A stretch of 64,000 bases of DNA from Candidatus Spongiihabitans thiooxidans. GTDB taxonomy: Bacteria; Pseudomonadota; Gammaproteobacteria; Arenicellales; Poriferihabitantaceae. Numbering within the stretch: position 1 is the first letter of the stretch; each line of letters starts with the position of its first letter. Location: the NCBI GenBank assembly GCA_001543005.1, contig LFLB01000007.1, positions 186,001 to 250,000 on the forward strand, given 5' to 3'. The notes beneath the pieces were generated by a model. The model saw only the letters and a list, made by a program, of their open reading frames with translations, made no database searches and was not told the DNA's origin. Below, in pieces: positions 16,625-23,489 of the stretch. Made by a program: the position numbers and the translations under genes.

Positions 16625-16760
16625 TACTCATGCATTACTCTGTTATTCGGAAGTGGGACTTTAGTCCCGCCATCTCCGTGACTATGCCACCCCGGAAGCG
16701 GGACTTTAGTCCTGCCACCTCCGTGACTATGCCACCCCGGAAGTGGGACTTTAGTCCCGC
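16560..16760. repeat. REP-like cluster
   Basis: One full double hairpin (16560-16622) is followed by three single GGGACTTTAGTCCCGC-type hairpins starting at about 16648, 16693 and 16739. Two of these are joined by the linker CTCCGTGACTATGCCACCC. It is an extension of the repeat family at 15354-15677. Confidence 0.85.
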
Positions 16761-16778
16761 TTGTAGCCATTGCTAGTT

Positions 16779-17084
16779 CTATCTGCTTGCCTTTTGTGCT
16801 GCGGTTTCTATCCAGTCTCCCATATTATTGTAACCATCGTCTTTGAACCATAAGTAGAATGGATAGCCTTTAGGTATTTCACCGCATCGTTCACTTGTGT
16901 TTTTCCGAAGGTCTTCGACTTCTCTTTGACTATCAGAACCGAGATTAACCATTTTCCCGATGTCGGGAAAATGGTCGGAAACTGTATGTCCTGACACCTC
17001 ACAAGCGGGTTCTGCCTGGGATACAAGAAAATGAAAGCACCCTGCTACAAGTACATCCAAACGCACTGCACTTACACCTTCCAT
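16779..17084 (-). pseudogene. DinD/Bro-like fragment with an unrelated tail
   Basis: A 101-codon frame. The stretch EPACEVSGHTVSDHFPDIG, then KMVNLGSDSQREVEDL, resembles the middle of DNA-damage-inducible protein D (ENSGHTxxDHF..I..M..IGS). After that the similarity stops. The tail (KGYPFYLWFKDDGYNNMGDW) is unlike DinD, and the normal N- and C-terminal regions are missing. It is probably a rearranged relic, 14 nt past the GHKL ATPase gene, and may be transcribed with it. Confidence 0.4.
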
Positions 17085-17098
17085 TACGTGTCATCTTT

Positions 17099-18667
17099 TC
17101 AATTTTCCTTTGTAAGAATTCCCTCGATACAATTAACAATAAAATCTTCTATTACTTTAAAATCATTATGTAGTTGAATTGCATCCATAGCTTCATAAGT
17201 TCCCGAATGCTTATTGCAATTTCCTTTAGTGTGAATATCTTTTATAGATGCTTTCAGGTCCGCTTTCTTAGTTTTACCTTCGTATATACTATTAATTCTA
17301 TTGTTGTAAAAGCTATCAAAAGATGTTTGGCTCCCCTTATCCAAATATGTGGCTAATGATTCCAGTAGTGTCCAGCTCCCAACATAAGCAAGAATAGGAT
17401 GCTCAGCCAATGAAATTTTGCAAATAGACCCGTATAAGCGTGCCAGCTTTTTCTGATCTAATTGGTCTAATCTGGAATAAATTTCTTCGGAATAAACAAT
17501 ATTATTTGGTTTTTCCTTGGTTGTCTGTTTCTTGGTTGTCTGTTTCTTGGTTGTCTGTTTCTTGGTTTGATTTCTGTTAACACGATAATGCTCTGTTTGA
17601 TTAATGAAATTTGGTTCGTTGTTGGCCATATTTCCTTGCATCTCGCTTTTAAGTATTCGATATAAGCCATCTAAATTCTCATCAAACCCTGTCTTCATGA
17701 AACTAACAGGAAATTCGTTTAAATGTAATTCTCCATAAATTCTTTGAGACCCATACTTATTAGTTGTACCAAGAATTTTGGCTGGCCTATTTGGTGAAAT
17801 TCGAGTGCCTACAATAACTCTCTGGTTTCGCATGAGACGTATACCGGGTTGCTGATAACTACCTGTTTTCATGATCATGATATAGCCTTTAACTTTTCTA
17901 TCCGCATAATCAAACTCAATTTTCCGTTTCCAAGTTATATGCTTATCATTGACTGGTGTTCCATTTTTATCGACCTCAGGGTAATACAGAGGGTCAGGGG
18001 TCTTAAGAAAAGAATAGTTAGTTTGTAAAACAAGGCCATCATAAGTTATTTTTATTTCTAAGTGTTTTTTGAATTTAAAAAAGGTTTCTTCCAGATAGGG
18101 GAGTACTTTGTCGCGGTAGTGTTCTTCTGATTCCTTTCTTAGAGAATTTGTTATTGTTATTTTAGTGTAGTGTTTTTTTTGTTCTTCTGGTTCTGAATTT
18201 ACTATAATATGGTTTTCACTTTTAGCCAACAAAGCATCCAAATCAAAACAAGTTACTAATTTTTCCTTAGAGCCTAATGCAGAGGTTTCAATTTTCCATG
18301 TATTGGAAAACCAAATAGATGCAGACTTCATCCCTATACCATAGACAGACAAGCTACCTGTAGCGTGAGTGGTATTTGCATCATGTCCCATCCTGATAGC
18401 GCGCTGAAAATCTTTTCGATTTATTCCAGCAGCATTATCTTCAATAACGATTTGATTGGCTTTTGTATCGACTGTAATGTCAACTTTTAACTGAATTTCT
18501 AACCTATTAATAGAACTGAGCGCTTTTTCTTTGTCACGAAAAGATTGTATAGAATTATCAATAAATTCAGCTAATGCACTATCAATACCATAAGATTGAC
18601 GTTGCAAAATTTTATAAAGTTGCATCTCTGGTGAAACATCTACTTCAAACGAACTATAATTAGTCAT
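17099..18667 (-). CDS. GHKL (HSP90/MutL/MORC-like) ATPase paired with a DNA methyltransferase
   Basis: A 522-residue protein with the Bergerat ATP fold: AEFIDNSIQSF at 33-43 (N-box), IEDNAAGI at 75-82 and VYGIGMKSAS at 108-117. The middle domain (to about 350) carries KTGFDENLDGLYRIL. A hinge at about 368-385 consists of a tandem KKQTT repeat. The C-terminal part is unassigned. Stand-alone MORC/MutL-like ATPases next to DNA methyltransferases have been noted in predicted restriction systems. The ATG overlaps the methyltransferase stop by 4 nt. A clamp-like effector or sensor role is inferred. No nuclease motif was seen. Confidence 0.75.
   Translation of the reverse strand: MTNYSSFEVDVSPEMQLYKILQRQSYGIDSALAEFIDNSIQSFRDKEKALSSINRLEIQLKVDITVDTKANQIVIEDNAAGINRKDFQRAIRMGHDANTTHATGSLSVYGIGMKSASIWFSNTWKIETSALGSKEKLVTCFDLDALLAKSENHIIVNSEPEEQKKHYTKITITNSLRKESEEHYRDKVLPYLEETFFKFKKHLEIKITYDGLVLQTNYSFLKTPDPLYYPEVDKNGTPVNDKHITWKRKIEFDYADRKVKGYIMIMKTGSYQQPGIRLMRNQRVIVGTRISPNRPAKILGTTNKYGSQRIYGELHLNEFPVSFMKTGFDENLDGLYRILKSEMQGNMANNEPNFINQTEHYRVNRNQTKKQTTKKQTTKKQTTKEKPNNIVYSEEIYSRLDQLDQKKLARLYGSICKISLAEHPILAYVGSWTLLESLATYLDKGSQTSFDSFYNNRINSIYEGKTKKADLKASIKDIHTKGNCNKHSGTYEAMDAIQLHNDFKVIEDFIVNCIEGILTKEN
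17521..17565. repeat. 15-bp in-frame tandem repeat within the GHKL gene
   Basis: Three exact units of TTGTCTGTTTCTTGG encode the KKQTT hinge, with partial units at the edges. Changes in copy number would lengthen or shorten the linker by five residues without breaking the frame. Confidence 0.9.
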
Positions 18668-19950
18668 AGAGTGCCCCTTAATGATGTAATTGTATTAATC
18701 TCCATAACAGACCTGCCAAGCAACTCAACTATTTTTGCATTGACCGCATTACCCAAAGCCTTAAAAAAATGAGTTTCATTGTCAAGCGTATAGGGAAGAG
18801 AATGCAAATGCTGTAATTTCGCTGCTTCTATGCTTGATATATAGCGCATTTCAGAACCGATAATAGGAATTTGTGTGGGTGTCATTGCGATCAACGATGG
18901 AATCTTTTCCCTCTTTAATACCCTAATGCCAGAAGCACGAAATTGTAGTATATGTTTAGATAGGCTCAGTTTTTCTGAATAGCCACGCCACTCTAATATT
19001 TGCCAACTATTATAGCGTTTATCCAATGTTAGTACCCATCTATTAAGAAATGTACTTTCCTCGGAATAAAGATCTCGACTGTATCGAATAGATCGCAATA
19101 ACCATTCAGGTGCCCTGTTCGTTTTTCTTGTGTAACTCGGTAGCTTTGCCATCACTTCATTCCACGACTGACACTTTTTTAGGCTGATACCATAAGCACC
19201 ACGATATTGACGCATATCTTCCAGAGAGTGATTTTGAAAATCAAGTGGGTATGTAGCTTTAAATTCAGGCGCAACAATTGATATTGATGGCAAACGGGCA
19301 ATGTTGCATTCATCTAAAAGATATTGCCAGCAGTTCAATTGCTTCATTTTTTCAGGTTCTAACTGTTTGTTGTTTCTGTTGGTTTCAAGCAAAGAAGAGA
19401 GTCTTTGTTTTACTACTTTAATACCGCTTAACCATTTAAAGGAATTTAATGCTTTTTCATCTCTGCCCCCTAATATAAAAACACGTTTACGATTTTGTGG
19501 TATTCCAATCTCCTCTGGTGAGATGATTTTGTATATTAATTTATAACCAATTTTGTTGAATGATTTTTCGATGAAATTCCAAAATTTTCCATTCTCTATA
19601 GTTAAAATATTTGGGACATTTTCAAGCATAATAAATTGAGGTAAATGGTACTTTGTGATCCGTAAAATGTCGTTAATCAGCTTGCCCGATGTTGGGCATT
19701 TAGATCCACTCTTACTCCCTGCAAGAGAGAAGGGTTGGCAGGGAAAGCCAGCACAAAGAATGTCATGATCAGGGATGTCTTTTTCATCAATTTTCGTTAT
19801 GTCACCTTCGGCAACAATGCCATAATTTTTATAATATAATTTCTGCAAATCAACATCTAATTCTGATGCAAATACGCACTCAAATTCTCCAGTATTAGTT
19901 AAACCTTGATGAAAACCGCCCAGCCCAGCGAAAAGATCAATAAATTTCAT
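18664..19950 (-). CDS. DNA (cytosine-5-)-methyltransferase
   Basis: A 428-residue protein with all core C5-methylase motifs: I (FIDLFAGLGGFHQG), IV (GFPCQPFSLAG, nucleophile Cys71), VI (LENVPNIL), VIII (IPQNRKRVFI), and IX-X near the C-terminus (ALGNAVNAKIVELLG). The spacing between VIII and IX is about 200 residues, a normal target-recognition region. The ATG at 19950 is preferred because AAAGGTGA sits just before it. It partners with the downstream GHKL ATPase through an ATGA overlap and follows mnt-hsdS by 95 nt, so it probably belongs to the same transcript. No cognate type II nuclease is nearby. Confidence 0.9.
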   Translation of the reverse strand: MKFIDLFAGLGGFHQGLTNTGEFECVFASELDVDLQKLYYKNYGIVAEGDITKIDEKDIPDHDILCAGFPCQPFSLAGSKSGSKCPTSGKLINDILRITKYHLPQFIMLENVPNILTIENGKFWNFIEKSFNKIGYKLIYKIISPEEIGIPQNRKRVFILGGRDEKALNSFKWLSGIKVVKQRLSSLLETNRNNKQLEPEKMKQLNCWQYLLDECNIARLPSISIVAPEFKATYPLDFQNHSLEDMRQYRGAYGISLKKCQSWNEVMAKLPSYTRKTNRAPEWLLRSIRYSRDLYSEESTFLNRWVLTLDKRYNSWQILEWRGYSEKLSLSKHILQFRASGIRVLKREKIPSLIAMTPTQIPIIGSEMRYISSIEAAKLQHLHSLPYTLDNETHFFKALGNAVNAKIVELLGRSVMEINTITSLRGTL

Positions 19951-20045
19951 ACTGTCACCTTTACTTCTCCGATCATTATTTTGGGTCAAAGGGTGTCATG
20001 GCGTTTTTAGGGTTTCAATTTGAAATTGGTTAAAACTGGATTTTG

Positions 20046-21503
20046 TCATGCCACTACCCGCACTGTACCGCTCATTAACTTTGGCAACAAAGTATCGCGC
20101 AGGTTTTCGAGTGTGCGGATTTGGGATTGGTTAAAAATAATTTTATCGTCAATCGGTTTTACTATCTTTTGGAATGTTTGCACTAATTTGATTGGCGGAA
20201 TTGTTATTGAAAAATTCTCAAAATCACTTTTGCTTATAGAGCCAAACACTGTTCCTTCTTGATTGAATTGCTTTACCTTATCCATTAACGACATCATTTT
20301 GAAATAAGTATAAGTATAAAATGATCCATCCTTTTTGTATTTAAAAGCAGCCACCCCACGACCTATACAACATTTTTCTATTGCCATATTTTGGTCCCCG
20401 ACAGGTGCACGAACACTGATTAAGGTATCAAATTTTTCTGCAAACCGCTTTGGCTCTGTTGTGTAAATTCTGTTTTTTGGAAAACGGAAACTGAAATCAG
20501 CATTTCCTTGAAACATGGGTATGCCGTTTTGCGACTCATTATATGAACTGCCCGGAGGAGATTGTCCCATTGTTAAATCAAATTCATCAGGAATTTTGTT
20601 AGTCTCCCAATCCTCATCCGCATCTTCCACAAACCACTGGCGAAACAGGGTTTGTGCTATGTTTTCCAGGGTTTTGTTTTGGCGGTGGAGCAGGTCTATT
20701 TTGTCGTCAAGGCTGCTCAGCACTTCGGCAATGGCTTTTTGTTCTGGGAGTGGGGGGAGAGAAAAGTTATATTTGAAAACCTCGTCAGTTTGTACTCGTT
20801 GTCTGCCGGAAGTACCAGTCATTGATTTAATTGCCACTTCTCTAAAATTATTGGATATAGCAAGATAATACAAAAAGTGCTTGTTGGTGATGTTTTTTCT
20901 CTCTCGGAGAACGATAAATTCTGTAGAACCGAAGCCTACTTTTCCATTCTCCAAAAAATCAACAAAACTTGTCTTTCCATTTTCCAAACATGGGGTAATT
21001 CTTGCTACCAAAGTATCGCCATTTTTGAATTTAGAACCGCCCTTGTAAGCACCCATCACATATTTTGGTATCCGTTTTGTAAATGGGACAAGAAAGCCCA
21101 TCAAAACTTTCGGCAATTTTGCTCCCTTTGAAACACTTTCAGTTGGGTTAATGTCCGCCACCTCCCCCAACTTCACCTCTCGCCAGCCTGCCAGCTCTGT
21201 CTTTCCTTGCAACACCACATACTTCTTTTTGATATTGTTTTTGAATTTTTCGGGAATACTTTCCCAATCCATTACATCAACTGAAATCAACAAATCGCTT
21301 TCTACAAACGCTTCTTTTAGATTAAAAACCTCTGTTGGATCACAATCAAAAACAGTCAAATCCAGGTCGGATATTTCGCTGGCTTTCCAGGTCACCCGGG
21401 AACCGTAGGCCCACACTGGTTTGTTGGGAATATGGCGCTTGATGATCTCATCGAGTAGCGCAAGCTGTTCTTTGTCCAAATCTATGAGTTTCTCTCTGTT
21501 CAT
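20046..21503 (-). CDS. hsdS: MNT nucleotidyltransferase fused to type I specificity subunit (HsdS)
   Basis: 485 residues in two parts. Residues 1-104 are a minimal nucleotidyltransferase with GS at 34-35, ten residues, then DLD at 46-48 (the GSx10DxD rule) and a third Asp in ISVDVMDW. This is the MntA type, which adds AMP to HEPN toxins. From WREVKLGEVADINP (107) onward it is a full HsdS. The first target-recognition domain ends at PLPEQKAIAEVLSSLDDKID with its coiled coil; the second spans roughly 310-450 and ends with LRDTLLPKLMSG. HsdS directs HsdM and HsdR to the DNA target. The ATG overlaps the HEPN gene stop by 4 nt. Confidence 0.9.
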   Translation of the reverse strand: MNREKLIDLDKEQLALLDEIIKRHIPNKPVWAYGSRVTWKASEISDLDLTVFDCDPTEVFNLKEAFVESDLLISVDVMDWESIPEKFKNNIKKKYVVLQGKTELAGWREVKLGEVADINPTESVSKGAKLPKVLMGFLVPFTKRIPKYVMGAYKGGSKFKNGDTLVARITPCLENGKTSFVDFLENGKVGFGSTEFIVLRERKNITNKHFLYYLAISNNFREVAIKSMTGTSGRQRVQTDEVFKYNFSLPPLPEQKAIAEVLSSLDDKIDLLHRQNKTLENIAQTLFRQWFVEDADEDWETNKIPDEFDLTMGQSPPGSSYNESQNGIPMFQGNADFSFRFPKNRIYTTEPKRFAEKFDTLISVRAPVGDQNMAIEKCCIGRGVAAFKYKKDGSFYTYTYFKMMSLMDKVKQFNQEGTVFGSISKSDFENFSITIPPIKLVQTFQKIVKPIDDKIIFNQSQIRTLENLRDTLLPKLMSGTVRVVA

Positions 21504-21922
21504 GTCCAGTCAGTCATTGTTTGATAAATTTCGGCAACGTCCTCAATAAAAATTTCTATGTCATCCAGTGTTTTTTTAGCCATTTCTTCGCTGTAAGTAT
21601 GAGCGGAATTGTTCCTTATTTTTCTATGGGCATTCAGCTGTTTTTGCATTGCCGTATCTATAACGCCACCTTCTTTTGCCTGGCGGAAAATTTCTACTGG
21701 AACATCCCTCACTTCAGGAAGTCCCAACTCTTCCTCCATGAATTTTTTCAGATGCGTAAGCAAAGTGTCATAACAAATGTCAAACCGTTTTATAGCGGAT
21801 TCTTTTATCGCTTCACCGGTGATGGGCGGTAAGCATTGCTCATCCAGTCTTAAATAGTTTGCGTATTGTTCCTTTAATCTCCCAAGAGATTTCTCCAGTT
21901 TTTCATAATCGGTTTCGCTCAT
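21500..21922 (-). CDS. hepT: HEPN-domain toxin (HepT-like, HI0074 family)
   Basis: A 140-residue all-helical protein of the nucleotidyltransferase-substrate-binding family. It shows RFDICYDTLLTHLKKFMEEE in the core and the HEPN RNase signature RNNSAHTY at 103-110, which is Rx4HxY. The Tyr (110) is the residue AMPylated by MntA in known HEPN/MNT systems. Unneutralised HepT proteins cleave RNA and stop growth. The usual partner is a small separate mntA gene; here the only MNT domain is the N-terminus of the overlapping downstream hsdS. It is expected to be co-translated with that fusion. Confidence 0.85.
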   Translation of the reverse strand: MSETDYEKLEKSLGRLKEQYANYLRLDEQCLPPITGEAIKESAIKRFDICYDTLLTHLKKFMEEELGLPEVRDVPVEIFRQAKEGGVIDTAMQKQLNAHRKIRNNSAHTYSEEMAKKTLDDIEIFIEDVAEIYQTMTDWT

Positions 21923-21958
21923 TTTGGTTTCTCCAGTTTTACTTTGTATAGATTTCGT

Positions 21959-22067
21959 GAAACTTTTGCATAATTACCGGAAGTGCGGCTTTAGCCGCGC
22001 AAGATGACTGCCGATGGCGGGACTAAAGTCCCACTTCCGATAGTATTTTGAATTATGCAAAAGTCTC
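21959..22067. mobile_element. 109-bp miniature inverted-repeat element, copy 2
   Basis: The ends are GAAACTTTTGCATAATT at the left and the complement of GAGACTTTTGCATAATT at the right. A 5-bp direct repeat TTCGT flanks it (21954-21958 and 22068-22072). The sequence is nearly identical to the reverse complement of the copy at 10955-11063, including the double hairpin core. It is inserted in the 3' end of the small ORF between fic and hepT and supplies that ORF's present stop codon. Confidence 0.88.
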
Positions 22068-22163
22068 TTCGTAAAATTCTTTTCGGTATTTCTGTTCTTC
22101 AATTTGTGTCTCAAATTCCGCTGTCAAAGCGGGTAACTGCCATCCGTTTTGTTGTTTCGTCAT
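22053..22163 (-). CDS. Small ORF between fic and hepT, 3' end rewritten by the miniature element
   Basis: 36 codons starting at an ATG immediately after the fic stop (TAA-ATG). It is charged and helical: NGWQLPALTAEFETQIEEQK, then YRKEFYEE. The last codons (ETFA) and the stop lie in the mobile element. Removing the element and one copy of its 5-bp duplication gives ...KEFYEIYTK and a stop at about 21945, a 36-residue protein ending just before hepT. Its position suggests a conserved small component of the locus, but the family was not recognised. Confidence 0.5.
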   Translation of the reverse strand: MTKQQNGWQLPALTAEFETQIEEQKYRKEFYEETFA

Positions 22164-23300
22164 TTACTCATTAAAACATTGCAGATAGGTTTCAAACATA
22201 AACATCCGATTGCGGCGGTTGCCGGTTATTTCTTGCAGAATCTGTTTATCAACAAATAGCTGTATCAGATCATTGGCGGCTTTGGCAGACAGGCCGATGC
22301 GTGTTTGTACATCCTTGACGGTAATGATTGGATTTTCAAACAATCCATGTAAAACACGCATGCCATTTTTAGAGCGTTTGCCCATAGTGGAGATGTGTTC
22401 GCTTTCAATGCTGGCTTTCAGGTCGATTATCTTATGTAGTGTGGCAACAGATTCGTCCGCGGTTTGCACAATCCCGGTGAGGAAAAATTTGATCCATTGC
22501 GCCAGGTCGTTTTCGGTGCGTACAAAAGTGAGATTATCGTAGTAAGCGGTTTTGTGCTTCTCGAAGAAACTGGACAGATATAGCAGTGGTTTGCGTAACA
22601 CTTCGTTTGATACCAAATCCAGAGTTATCAGCAGGCGCCCTACTCTGCCGTTGCCATCTAAAAAGGGGTGAATGGTTTCAAATTGGTAATGGGCGATGGC
22701 GATTTTTATCAACCTGGGGATTTTGATTTCCGTGTTGTGCAAAAACTGCTCAAAATCAAACAACAGGTCTGGCAACTCGCCATGCGCTGGTGGAATAAAC
22801 ACGGCATCTTGCAAGCTGGCACCGCCTATCCAGTTTTGCGAACGTCTGAACTCCCCAGGCGTTTTGTGCTTGCCGCGACCGCTTTCGAGCAGTGTCTTGT
22901 GAGTATTTTTAATCAGTCTTTGCGATAAAGGCAGCGTCTCAAGCGCCTTGATTGCCTGATTCATCGCCTTGGCATAGTTGTTGACCTCTTGCCAGTCGTC
23001 GCGTCTTTCGAGTTTGATCTCATTTTCATCCTGCAAGGCTTCTTCCATGTCCGTGCGGGTGCCTTCAATTTTACTGGAAACGACTGCTTCCTTGAAAACG
23101 TGCATCTGGATAAACATATCCGTGTCGGGCACGAAACTGGAAAAAGCGTTCAATTCGCCTAATTTGAGAGCGGCTTGTTCCAGCAATTCATCAATCCTGC
23201 CGTCATTCCAGGAAAATGAATGATTGATCTTTTCGGGCAGGAAGTAACTGTAACGATTACCTTTTTTATAAGTGCCCGCTTTAAAATCTTGAATATTCAT
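22164..23300 (-). CDS. Fic-domain AMP-transferase with C-terminal winged helix
   Basis: A 378-residue SoFic-type protein. The inhibitory motif SSKIEG is at 75-80 (class II). The Fic loop HPFLDGNGRVGR is at 211-222. A C-terminal winged-helix segment (TVKDVQTRIGLSAKAANDLI) suggests DNA binding. It lies between hsdM and the HEPN/MNT-hsdS genes. Twin 32-bp palindromes precede it, and autoregulation through the winged helix is a reasonable inference. Target unknown. It is a distant paralogue of the fic gene upstream of hsdR, so this restriction locus holds two. Confidence 0.9.
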   Translation of the reverse strand: MNIQDFKAGTYKKGNRYSYFLPEKINHSFSWNDGRIDELLEQAALKLGELNAFSSFVPDTDMFIQMHVFKEAVVSSKIEGTRTDMEEALQDENEIKLERRDDWQEVNNYAKAMNQAIKALETLPLSQRLIKNTHKTLLESGRGKHKTPGEFRRSQNWIGGASLQDAVFIPPAHGELPDLLFDFEQFLHNTEIKIPRLIKIAIAHYQFETIHPFLDGNGRVGRLLITLDLVSNEVLRKPLLYLSSFFEKHKTAYYDNLTFVRTENDLAQWIKFFLTGIVQTADESVATLHKIIDLKASIESEHISTMGKRSKNGMRVLHGLFENPIITVKDVQTRIGLSAKAANDLIQLFVDKQILQEITGNRRNRMFMFETYLQCFNE

Positions 23301-23327
23301 ATTATGTCTCTCTTTTTCCCATCCAGC

Positions 23328-23399
23328 AAAGTAAAATAAGATTTTTACTATTATACTTTAAGGCTATAAAGTAAAACAAGACTTTTGTTATTTTACTTT
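23328..23399. promoter_or_regulatory. Twin 32-bp palindromic operators upstream of fic
   Basis: Two AT-rich imperfect palindromes bounded by AAAGTA and TACTTT, at 23328-23359 and 23368-23399, centres 40 bp apart. The downstream one has arms AAAGTAAAACAA and its near complement. They lie in the 189-bp gap between hsdM and fic, where a fic promoter is expected. The site length equals that of the GTGAAT boxes at the other fic gene, but the sequence differs. Confidence 0.65.
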
Positions 23400-23489
23400 A
23401 GCCGCCAACCTCCAGCCTTTTCACGCTTCTATCCTCAACCAATGTCCTCAGCCGCCCAATAGCAATTAGAATTTTTGCCATACTTAAAA

